Positions 8,650 through 16,689 of a DNA stretch of 64,000 nt are shown in pieces. The stretch is from Blattabacterium cuenoti (GTDB lineage: Bacteria > Bacteroidota > Bacteroidia > Flavobacteriales > Blattabacteriaceae), in NCBI RefSeq assembly GCF_014251575.1, contig NZ_CP059191.1:434001-498000 (forward strand). Direction: 5' to 3'. Every line of letters begins with the position of its first letter. Position 1 is the first letter of the stretch. Both the position numbers and the translations under genes were made by a program. The notes beneath the pieces are model-generated. The model was given only the letters and a program-made list of their open reading frames with translations. It ran no database searches and had not been told where the DNA came from.

Positions 8650-8898
8650 ATGGAAATAACACCTACTATAACTATAGTTGGATTTTTTATTATCACAATG
8701 TGTCTTCTACTTATCTTGTTTATTCTAATACAAAATCCTAAAAAAGAAAGTATTAATCAAACTTTTATGGAAAAAAACTTTAGATTTTTTGGGGTTAAAA
8801 GAACAAATACATTTTTAGAAAATGTTACTTGGTTTTTATCCATTATTATATTCTTATTAACTCTGTTTTTCAATTTTTTTCTAAAATCAAAACATTAA
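8650..8898 (+). CDS. secG: Preprotein translocase subunit SecG
   Basis: An 82-aa inner-membrane protein with two hydrophobic segments (about residues 5-28 and 58-76) around a short polar loop containing ILIQNPK, the conserved SecG word. SecG assists SecYE in protein export. The Gly-rich cytoplasmic loop seen in free-living homologues is replaced by a Phe/Lys-rich one. The ATG directly follows the lptE stop. secE and yajC are also in the window. Confidence 0.85.
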   Translation: MEITPTITIVGFFIITMCLLLILFILIQNPKKESINQTFMEKNFRFFGVKRTNTFLENVTWFLSIIIFLLTLFFNFFLKSKH

Positions 8899-8904
8899 AT
8901 ATGT

Positions 8905-8919
8905 ATGTCATAATGACAT
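8905..8919. promoter_or_regulatory. 15-bp palindrome upstream of groES (candidate activator site)
   Basis: ATGTCAT-A-ATGACAT is a perfect 7-bp inverted repeat around one base. It is 13/15 identical to the palindrome at 5538-5552 and shares the core CATAATG. Its centre (8912) is 63 bp before the -12 GC of the sigma-54-like promoter, upstream as expected for an enhancer-binding-protein site. Confidence 0.55.
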
Positions 8920-8959
8920 TTAATATTGCTTAAATGAAAAAAATTCAATAATTTTTCAT

Positions 8960-8976
8960 TTGGCATGTTTTTGGCT
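8960..8976 (+). promoter_or_regulatory. Sigma-54-type (-24/-12) promoter of groESL
   Basis: TTGGCATGTTTTTGGCT matches the sigma-54 consensus YTGGCAYRNNNNTTGCW at all specified positions but one. It has GG (8962-8963) and GC (8974-8975) separated by exactly 10 bases. A start site near 8987 would leave a leader of about 30 nt before groES. No TAnnTTTG with a correctly spaced -33 element was found in this gap. Confidence 0.65.
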
Positions 8977-8980
8977 TTGG

Positions 8981-8994
8981 ACGATTAGTATCGT
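8981..8994. repeat. Short inverted repeat in the groES leader
   Basis: ACGAT-TAGT-ATCGT is a perfect 5-bp stem with a 4-base loop, placed where the groES transcript would begin. It could stabilise the mRNA 5' end or be an operator overlapping the start site. Confidence 0.35.
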
Positions 8995-9017
8995 AAACTC
9001 TAAAAATTATTTAAAAT

Positions 9018-9296
9018 ATGGTGGAAGTAAAGATTAAACCTTTAGCAGATCGTGTTCTCGTACAACCTGACCCTGCTGAAACAAAAACAGCTTCAGGTAT
9101 AATTATTCCTGATACTGCAAAAGAAAAACCACAAAAAGGGACCATAATAGCAGTAGGGAAAGGAAAAAAGGATGAACCTATGATTCTAAAAAAAGGAGAT
9201 AGAATTTTGTACGGAAAATATTCTGGAACAGAATTAAAATGGGAAGGAGAAGAATATCTCATTATGCGAGAATCCGATGTAATAGCTATCATATGA
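9018..9296 (+). CDS. groES: Co-chaperonin GroES
   Basis: The 10-kDa lid of the GroEL folding chamber. The 92-aa length is normal. Seen: [15 protein letters not shown] at the N-terminus, the mobile loop [13 protein letters not shown] that docks on GroEL, and a C-terminal ending SDVIAII. The ATG at 9018 gives the standard start MVEVKIKPL. It is followed after 27 bp by groEL. It is probably under the sigma-54-type promoter at 8960-8976 rather than a heat-shock sigma-32 system, which Bacteroidetes lack. Confidence 0.98.
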   Translation: MVEVKIKPLADRVLVQPDPAETKTASGIIIPDTAKEKPQKGTIIAVGKGKKDEPMILKKGDRILYGKYSGTELKWEGEEYLIMRESDVIAII

Positions 9297-9317
9297 TCAT
9301 ATAACTTAAAAAATTAA

Positions 9318-10967
<1,650 letters not shown>

Positions 10968-10987
10968 ATCTGATCTATAATATCTAT

Positions 10988-11023
10988 AAAAAAATAGTGT
11001 CTTTTTCAGGACACTATTTTTTT
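10988..11023. terminator. Bidirectional intrinsic terminator between groEL and kdsC
   Basis: AATAGTGTC (10993-11001) pairs with GACACTATT (11010-11018), flanked by an A-run on the left and a T-run on the right, so it can end transcription from both sides. It is one of only two strong terminators in the window. Confidence 0.85.
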
Positions 11024-11028
11024 AATTT

Positions 11029-11529
11029 TTAAAACCAATTTTTTTGAACTTTCAAAGTTTGTTCAATTACATCTCTCACGCAGCCTCTTCCTCCTCTTTT
11101 CGGAGAAATATATTTAGATATATCTTTAACTTCTTGAACTGCATCTATTGGAGAACAAGGCAATGCTACAGATTTCATAATTTCAATATCCGGAATATCA
11201 TCTCCCATATAAAGAATTTTATTCTTTGTAATATTTTGAATATTACAATATTCATCCAAATATTTTTTCTTGTTATCAACTCCTTGATAAATATAACGGA
11301 TATTCAAACCTCTTAAACGTCTAAAAACCATTAAATCTGATCCCCTTGTAATAACACACAAATTATACCCTTTCTTTTTTGCTAACTGCATTGCATATCC
11401 ATCTTTAGCAAACATTTGGCGAACCATGTTCCCATCTGGGAATAAATTCAAAGCACAATTCGTTAATACTCCATCTACGTCAAATACAAAAGTATTAATA
11501 TCATTCATTATATTCATATAGTTCTCCAT
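11029..11529 (-). CDS. kdsC: HAD phosphatase, KDO-8-phosphate phosphatase type
   Basis: Small HAD-family phosphatase that releases KDO from KDO-8-phosphate for LPS inner core synthesis. Seen: the nucleophile motif FVFDVDGVLT, the ITRGSD motif (motif II, with R replacing the usual G in TGR-like words), and the metal-binding YMGDDIPD (motif III). ATG 11529 is preferred because AAGGAG lies 9 bases upstream, a rare good Shine-Dalgarno here. It gives 167 aa. An in-frame ATG at 11577 would add 16 residues (MEGGISL...) across a C7/G7 tract. It follows the PUR gene on the same strand. A nearby general sugar-phosphate phosphatase role cannot be excluded. Confidence 0.85.
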   Translation of the reverse strand: MENYMNIMNDINTFVFDVDGVLTNCALNLFPDGNMVRQMFAKDGYAMQLAKKKGYNLCVITRGSDLMVFRRLRGLNIRYIYQGVDNKKKYLDEYCNIQNITKNKILYMGDDIPDIEIMKSVALPCSPIDAVQEVKDISKYISPKRGGRGCVRDVIEQTLKVQKNWF

Positions 11530-11585
11530 CTCTTTCATCTCCTTAAAAAACAACCTTAAACTTATCCCCCCCTCCATCCAACTTA

Positions 11586-11984
11586 TTAAATATCCTCAAA
11601 ATTAATATTTGTGAAATCCTTTATTTCTGATGTTTTTTTTTGAACCTCTTTTACCTCTTGACTTTGATTATATGTTGTATGATTTTTAAAATCTTTCTGA
11701 TGACGTTCAGAAATTACTTCTCTCCCTTTTTCATTAATAATAAACCGAATCATATCATCAAGTATGCTTTGGAATTTTGAAAAATCCTCCTTATACAAAT
11801 AGATTTTGTGTTTTTTATAAGTTACTTCTCCTGTTTCAGAAAAACTTTTCTTACTTTCAGTGATGGTCAAATAATAATCGCCAGCTCTTGTTTCTCTCGC
11901 ATCAAAAAAATATGTTCGGCTACCAGTTTTTAGAGTCCGTGAACAAATTTCATTTCTTTCTTTGATATTTTCTTTTTCGTCCAT
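11586..11984 (-). CDS. PUR-family DNA/RNA-binding protein (DUF3276)
   Basis: A 132-aa protein of the Bacteroidetes PUR-alpha-like family. The core, about residues 15-95, has RTLKTGSRTYFFDARETRAG and the strand KKHKIYLYKEDFSKF, followed by a helix (FQSILDDMIRFI) in the PUR repeat layout. The C-terminal 40 residues are polar and probably disordered. Members bind single-stranded nucleic acid; the spirochaete relative BpuR regulates transcription and translation. The role in this organism is not known. A -7 box lies 29 bp upstream, so it probably begins the transcript with kdsC. Confidence 0.85.
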   Translation of the reverse strand: MDEKENIKERNEICSRTLKTGSRTYFFDARETRAGDYYLTITESKKSFSETGEVTYKKHKIYLYKEDFSKFQSILDDMIRFIINEKGREVISERHQKDFKNHTTYNQSQEVKEVQKKTSEIKDFTNINFEDI

Positions 11985-12012
11985 TTCAAAAAATATTATA
12001 ATCCTAATAAAG

Positions 12013-12020
12013 CAAATCTA
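12013..12020 (-). promoter_or_regulatory. Putative -7 promoter element of the PUR gene
   Basis: TAGATTTG on the reverse strand matches TAnnTTTG, with a likely start about 20 bases before the ATG at 11984. A TTTTG lies upstream at 26 bp, rather far for a -33 element. Confidence 0.45.
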
Positions 12021-12070
12021 AATAAAAAAAATATAGGATGATTATTCAAAATCAATTTTTTTTAAAAATT

Positions 12071-13798
12071 CTACAACAAAATATTATTACTTTTTATTCT
12101 TGATATTTTCCCATTTTTTAAATTAATAAATAAGTCAAAATCAGAAACATAAGAAGTATCATGAGTGATAATAATAATGGTACTATTTTTCATTCCTTTT
12201 TTTATATAATTAATGATTAACTTTCTAGTTTTCTGATCTATAGCAGAAAAACTATCATCAAATATAAGAATTTTCGGATTTCTTATAAGAGCTCTTGCTA
12301 TACATATTCTTTGTTTTTGTCCACCAGATAAAGTAATTCCTCTCTCTCCTATAACTGTTTCATATCCATTTTTAAAATTTAAAATCTCATCTTCTATCAT
12401 AGCTTTTCTTGCCGCTTCATACACTTTACATCGAGTAACTTTTTTTATACTTCCTAAAGCAATATTATTGTAAATCGAATCTGAAAAAAGAAAAGATTCT
12501 TGAGGAACATAACCTATATGATTTCTGAAATCATATAAATTATGATTTTTTAAAGATAAATTATCTATTAATATTTCTCCTTGATGAGGATCATATAAAC
12601 GTGATATTAATCTTCCTATAGTTGTCTTTCCTGATCCTGTTTCTCCCGTTAGAATCAAAGTTTCTCCTTTCATAAGACTAAAAGATATTTTACTAATTGT
12701 ATGATTTTTATTTTTTATATCATTTTTATTTTTATAAATGAAGCTAACGTCTTTGAACTGAACTTCTCCAAAAATTTTCGTTTTTATCAAGTTATTATTG
12801 AAAATTTCTGGTTTCTCTTTCAAAAATTCACTTATTCGAATTTGCGATACTTTAGCCCTTTCTACAATAGAAACAACCCATCCCAACATAATGAAAGGAA
12901 AAATCAATACATTAATGTATGTAAAAAATTCAGCAATGGTTCCTATTTCTTTTATCTCTCCTTCAAAATATTTTTTTCCTCCAAAAAAAAGAATTAATAA
13001 ATGACTAGTTCCTATAAAAAATATTATAACAGAAGATAAAATAGTATTTATTTTTGCTAATTCTATATTTTTTTTTTTGTAATCAGATATGATTCTCTTA
13101 TGTTTCTTTTGAAAAAAAGGTTCTGATACAAATGATTTAATAACATGAATTCCAGAAAAAGTATCTTGAATAAAAGAACATATAAGTGATTGATAACTTT
13201 GAACTTTTTCACTTTTTTTAGTAATATAAATACTTATATAATAAATGGAAATAAAAAGAACAGGAATAGGCAAAATCACATAAAAAGTTAGAATTTCGTT
13301 AATTCGTAACATTTGGACAAAAACCATGAAAAAAAGAACAACAAGGTTCACAAAATACATTATTCCAGGACCTATGTATTGTCTGATAAAAGAAACATCT
13401 TCTGTTAGTCTATTCATCAAATCTCCTGTTGAATTTTTCTTATAAAAAGACAAACTCAATTTTTGATAATGTGAAAAAATTTCATTTTTTATATCAAATT
13501 CTATCATTCTAGATGTTGTTATAATACATTGTCTCATGTGATATTTAACAAATCCTCCAATGATTGGAACTATCAGTATGATGCTAGTATAAATACAGAT
13601 TTCTTTTTTTAAATAGGAAGAATTTGATGCAGTTGAAAAACTGGTAAATAAATTTTTAATTGTGTTAATAGATTTTCCTATATAAGGAATAGGAAGTAGA
13701 GTTAAAATATTTGATATTAGAATCAATAAAAAACCTATACACAAACGTAATTTGTATCTTTGACAATATTTTTTGCTAAAAGCAAATAAACCACTCAT
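12071..13798 (-). CDS. ABC exporter half-transporter (MsbA/MdlA-like)
   Basis: A 575-aa fused membrane-ATPase half-transporter. Six membrane helices occupy about residues 15-310. The nucleotide-binding domain has Walker A GETGSGKTT, the signature LSGGQKQR and the H-loop ITHD. The Walker B end reads LIFDDSFSAID: the usual catalytic Glu after the Asp is replaced by Asp, as in the MdlA/YheI half of heterodimeric exporters. This suggests either a partner elsewhere in the genome or slow hydrolysis. Substrate is unknown; lipid A flipping (MsbA) is one possibility given kdsC and lptE nearby. Divergent from nusB. Confidence 0.88.
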   Translation of the reverse strand: MSGLFAFSKKYCQRYKLRLCIGFLLILISNILTLLPIPYIGKSINTIKNLFTSFSTASNSSYLKKEICIYTSIILIVPIIGGFVKYHMRQCIITTSRMIEFDIKNEIFSHYQKLSLSFYKKNSTGDLMNRLTEDVSFIRQYIGPGIMYFVNLVVLFFMVFVQMLRINEILTFYVILPIPVLFISIYYISIYITKKSEKVQSYQSLICSFIQDTFSGIHVIKSFVSEPFFQKKHKRIISDYKKKNIELAKINTILSSVIIFFIGTSHLLILFFGGKKYFEGEIKEIGTIAEFFTYINVLIFPFIMLGWVVSIVERAKVSQIRISEFLKEKPEIFNNNLIKTKIFGEVQFKDVSFIYKNKNDIKNKNHTISKISFSLMKGETLILTGETGSGKTTIGRLISRLYDPHQGEILIDNLSLKNHNLYDFRNHIGYVPQESFLFSDSIYNNIALGSIKKVTRCKVYEAARKAMIEDEILNFKNGYETVIGERGITLSGGQKQRICIARALIRNPKILIFDDSFSAIDQKTRKLIINYIKKGMKNSTIIIITHDTSYVSDFDLFINLKNGKISRIKSNNILL

Positions 13799-13806
13799 AT
13801 AACATG

Positions 13807-13814
13807 CAAAAATA
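13807..13814 (-). promoter_or_regulatory. Putative -7 element of the ABC exporter gene
   Basis: TATTTTTG on the reverse strand matches TAnnTTTG. It ends 9 bases before the ATG at 13798, so the transcript would be leaderless or nearly so. Confidence 0.4.
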
Positions 13815-13831
13815 CAAACTTTTTAAGTTTG
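13815..13831. repeat. 17-bp inverted repeat in the nusB / ABC exporter divergent promoter
   Basis: CAAACTT-TTT-AAGTTTG is a perfect 7-bp inverted repeat. Its right half is part of a forward -7 box (TAAGTTTG, 13824-13831) for nusB. Its left edge touches the reverse -7 box of the exporter gene, so a protein bound here would cover both promoters. Confidence 0.45.
13824..13831 (+). promoter_or_regulatory. Putative -7 promoter element of the nusB operon
   Basis: TAAGTTTG matches TAnnTTTG. Transcription would start near 13838, giving a leader of about 55 nt before nusB. No -33 element is clear. Confidence 0.4.
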
Positions 13832-13892
13832 ATTTTTATTTATATAATTGCAAAAAAGATCTTGTTGTGTAAAACAATCAACATCATAAAAA

Positions 13893-14822
13893 ATGTCAAT
13901 AAGACGACGCTTCAGAATAAAAAGTTTGCAATTCTTATATGCTCAACATTTATCTAAAATGGATTCAAATCAAGTTGAAAAAAACATGCTTCAAAGCATT
14001 GAAGAATTGCATAATTTATATATTTCTCTTCTTTTTTTAATCTTAAAAATTAGAGAAAATGCTCTAAAAATAAATCTACACAATATAAAAAACACAGATC
14101 CAATAAAAAAATTTGCATACAACTCCGTAATCAAAATACTGTCTAATAATAAGTACTTAATTGAAGAATATAGTTCTACAGAAAATTCTGGAAAAATATT
14201 ATGGAAAAAACAAGAAAAACACATCTTTCTTTTATTGCAAGAAATGCAAAAATCAATTTTTTGCAATAAATATTTTAATAAACCTAGCTCTTCTTTTGAA
14301 GAAGAGAAAAAATTTCTCATAAAATATTATAAAGAAATCGTGATTCCAAATAAAAAACTGATAGGATATATAGAAGATTTATATATTAACGGACAAGAAA
14401 ATTTGTGTATAGCTCATACCATGGTTTGCAAAACTTTACGATTTATAAAACATTCTACACCTCCAAATTTTAAATTATATAACATTTACAAAAATAATGA
14501 AAATAAAAAATTCATTATTGATTTGTATAGGAATACAATTTTTCACAAAGATGAATTTAATAATTTAATCAACAATATATCAAAAAACTGGGATATAAAA
14601 AGAATAGCTATTATAGATTTAATTATATTGCAAATGGCTATTTGTGAATTTTTATATTTTCCGAACATACCTCCGAAAGCAACTATGAATGAATATATAG
14701 AAATTGCAAAAATATTTTGTATGGAAAAAAGTAAAATTTTTATTAATGGAATATTAGATCAAATCTTTAGACTTTTGCGTAAAAAGAATAAAATATTTAA
14801 AATAGGAAAAGGCCTTCTATAA
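13893..14822 (+). CDS. nusB: Transcription antitermination protein NusB
   Basis: Bacteroidetes-type long NusB (309 aa against about 140 in E. coli). The N-terminal part has RRRFRIKSLQFLYAQ. The conserved NusB core is at the C-terminus: NWDIKRIAIIDLIILQMAICEF, then a KATMNEYIEIAK word (about residues 232-275) and the FINGILDQI ending. NusB binds boxA RNA with S10 for rRNA antitermination. The middle 120 residues are Lys/Asn-rich and poorly conserved. First gene of nusB-yajC-coaE-rpsTHX, with gaps or overlaps of a few bases. Confidence 0.92.
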   Translation: MSIRRRFRIKSLQFLYAQHLSKMDSNQVEKNMLQSIEELHNLYISLLFLILKIRENALKINLHNIKNTDPIKKFAYNSVIKILSNNKYLIEEYSSTENSGKILWKKQEKHIFLLLQEMQKSIFCNKYFNKPSSSFEEEKKFLIKYYKEIVIPNKKLIGYIEDLYINGQENLCIAHTMVCKTLRFIKHSTPPNFKLYNIYKNNENKKFIIDLYRNTIFHKDEFNNLINNISKNWDIKRIAIIDLIILQMAICEFLYFPNIPPKATMNEYIEIAKIFCMEKSKIFINGILDQIFRLLRKKNKIFKIGKGLL

Positions 14823-14827
14823 ATCTG

Positions 14828-15190
14828 ATGATCTATTCTCTAAACTTTAAATGTTATTTTATGTTTTTTTTATTGCAACAAAATTCTATTGCAAATACTA
14901 TTTGGATGTTTGCATTGATTTTTATTATATTCTATTTTTTTATGATACGTCCTCAAATACGAAAACAAAAAATTGAAAAAAAATTTCAGGATAATCTAAA
15001 AAAAGGAAATTATATAGTAACCAATTCAGGAATGCACGGAAAAATCATAGATATTACAGATAATGTTTGTGTACTAGAAACTATTACAGGAAAAATAAAA
15101 CTTGAAAAAAATACAGTTTCAAAGGAACTAACTCAATTACGTTATAGTGAAACTTTGAATCAACAAAATGAAAAACAGGAAAAAAAATGA
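14828..15190 (+). CDS. yajC: Preprotein translocase accessory subunit YajC
   Basis: Small single-pass membrane protein of the SecDF-YajC complex. Seen: a hydrophobic helix WMFALIFIIFYFFMIRP followed by the signature FMIRPQIRKQK and a cytoplasmic beta domain (GNYIVTNSGMHGKIIDI). The ATG at 14828 follows the nusB stop by 5 bp, but an in-frame ATG at 14861 (MFFLLQQNS) gives an N-terminus closer to the family; either may be used. It overlaps coaE by 4 bp (ATGA). Confidence 0.92.
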   Translation: MIYSLNFKCYFMFFLLQQNSIANTIWMFALIFIIFYFFMIRPQIRKQKIEKKFQDNLKKGNYIVTNSGMHGKIIDITDNVCVLETITGKIKLEKNTVSKELTQLRYSETLNQQNEKQEKK

Positions 15191-15810
15191 AATTTTTTTT
15201 GATAGGAATAACGGGAAAAATGGGATCTGGAAAAAGTTTATTTTCTTCTTTTTTCAAAAAAAAAGGAATCCCTGTTTACCATTCAGATGAAAGGGGAAAA
15301 ATATTAATGAATCAAACAGAAATTATAAAAAAAAATGTTATTAAACATTTTGGAAAAGATTCTTATAAAAAAGAAAAAATTAATAGAACCTATTTATCTG
15401 AAATTGTTTTCAAAAATTCTTCTGCATTAAAATTACTATGTTCTATTGTACATCCATGGATTTCAATTGATTTTAAAAATTGGATTTATTCTGTACAAAA
15501 AAAAACTCTATATTTTATAAAAGAATCTGCTATTTTATTTGAAAGTGGAAGTTATAAAGAATGTGATATCATAATCACTATAACTTCACCTATGGAAAAA
15601 ATGATTGAAAGAATTATAAAAAGAGATCATCTAAGTGAAAATCAAATTATAAATCGTCTAAAAAATCAAATATCTAATAAAAAAAGAGAAAAAAAATCTC
15701 ATTTTATTATTAATAACTATTCATCTGCAACTTTTTTACAAAAAAAAGCGGATATAATACACGAATTACTCGAAAAATTATACACAAATCAATATGGGAA
15801 AAGGAGATAA
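15187..15810 (+). CDS. coaE: Dephospho-CoA kinase
   Basis: Last enzyme of coenzyme A synthesis, phosphorylating the 3'-hydroxyl of dephospho-CoA. The 207-aa length is normal. Seen: P-loop GKMGSGKSLFS (about residues 10-20), VYHSDERG (the Asp that activates the substrate), the lid region HPWISIDF, and LFESG. The start overlaps yajC (ATGA). The last 17 bp overlap, in another frame, the small rpsTHX gene. Many lysine-rich insertions reflect the AT-bias. Confidence 0.93.
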   Translation: MKFFLIGITGKMGSGKSLFSSFFKKKGIPVYHSDERGKILMNQTEIIKKNVIKHFGKDSYKKEKINRTYLSEIVFKNSSALKLLCSIVHPWISIDFKNWIYSVQKKTLYFIKESAILFESGSYKECDIIITITSPMEKMIERIIKRDHLSENQIINRLKNQISNKKREKKSHFIINNYSSATFLQKKADIIHELLEKLYTNQYGKRR

Positions 15811-15901
15811 AAAAACTAGAAGAGGAAAAATAAAAAAAAAAACTTATGGAAATCTTCGTCCAAATCCAAGAAACGCTAGAAAAAAGAAAAAAAATAATTA
15901 A
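15794..15901 (+). CDS. rpsTHX: 30S ribosomal protein THX (bTHX / S31-like)
   Basis: A 35-codon gene coding for a very basic peptide that starts MGKGDKKTRRGKI and continues with KTYGNLRPNPRNARKKKK. This is the Bacteroidetes/Thermus THX pattern (MGKGDKKT(R/K)RGKI, then a GNxRP word), a small subunit protein lodged in the 30S head between 16S rRNA helices. It overlaps the last 17 bp of coaE in a different frame, so it is probably translated from the nusB-yajC-coaE mRNA. It contains an 11-A run (15832-15842). Its stop overlaps by 4 bp the stop of the convergent protease gene. At this size it is easily missed. Confidence 0.9.
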   Translation: MGKGDKKTRRGKIKKKTYGNLRPNPRNARKKKKNN

Positions 15902-16602
15902 AGTTGTTCATCTTTTTTACTTGCACTTGTGAAAAAAGATAAGAAATATATCAGTTGAGATAAACTGCCTAAAGCAGAAACCACATAAGTCATAGCAGCC
16001 CAATTTAAAGATTCTTTCGCTTTATTGTATTCTTGATAATTAACTACATTTTTTTTTCTCATCCAAGTTAAGGCCCTGTTACTTGCATCAAATTCTATTG
16101 GCAAAGTTATAAAAGAAAAAAGAAAAACAAAAAAAAATAATCCTATTCCTAGTTTAAGAAGAAAAGAATCTTTTCCTCCTGAACTGTAAAAAATTGTTAA
16201 TCCAGACACTATAGCTAGATTAGTAAATTTGGAACTAAAATTCAAAATAGACACTAAATGATTCCGTATTTTCAACAAATTATAACCCAACTTATGTTGT
16301 AATGCATGACCACATTCATGAGCAGCTACCGCAACAGAAGCTGCAGATCTACCATTGTAAACTTTTTCGCTTAAATTTATTGTTTTGTTTAGAGGATTAT
16401 AATGATCTGTCATCTCTCCTTCAACTGAAAGAACATAAACATCCGTAATTCCATTATCTTTTAACATTTTTTCCGCTACTTCTTTTCCACTCATATAAGA
16501 ATGCAAATGAAATTTAGAATATTCTCTAAATTTATTTTTTAAGATTGTATTAACAATAACACTTACTAAAAAAGTAGTGCCAATAATGAAATAGTAAGTC
16601 AT
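15898..16602 (-). CDS. Membrane zinc metallopeptidase, YugP family
   Basis: A 234-aa membrane protein with an N-terminal helix, the metalloprotease motif HECGH (His95, Glu96, His99) and two or three more hydrophobic segments (about 125-165 and 205-225). The pattern SAASVAVAAHECGHALQ and the later EFDASNRAL word, carrying the third metal ligand, identify the PF04298/YugP family, not HtpX. The substrate is not known; membrane protein quality control is a reasonable guess. Its own promoter is suggested by TATTTTTG at 16620-16627 on the reverse strand. Confidence 0.9.
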   Translation of the reverse strand: MTYYFIIGTTFLVSVIVNTILKNKFREYSKFHLHSYMSGKEVAEKMLKDNGITDVYVLSVEGEMTDHYNPLNKTINLSEKVYNGRSAASVAVAAHECGHALQHKLGYNLLKIRNHLVSILNFSSKFTNLAIVSGLTIFYSSGGKDSFLLKLGIGLFFFVFLFSFITLPIEFDASNRALTWMRKKNVVNYQEYNKAKESLNWAAMTYVVSALGSLSQLIYFLSFFTSASKKDEQL

Positions 16603-16619
16603 TAGAATCTATTTTTAAA

Positions 16620-16627
16620 CAAAAATA
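16620..16627 (-). promoter_or_regulatory. Putative -7 element of the metallopeptidase gene
   Basis: TATTTTTG on the reverse strand matches TAnnTTTG, 18 bp before the ATG at 16602. No -33 element is evident. Confidence 0.4.
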
Positions 16628-16674
16628 TTAATTTATCAATATAAAATGAAAATATATATAAATTTAGCTTATGT

Positions 16675-16688
16675 GTCAAATTTTTGAC
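16675..16688. repeat. 14-bp palindrome immediately before ndh
   Basis: GTCAAA-TT-TTTGAC is a perfect 6-bp inverted repeat ending one base before the ndh ATG (16690). It could be an operator, or an mRNA element overlapping the ribosome-binding region. Confidence 0.4.
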
Positions 16689-16689
16689 T

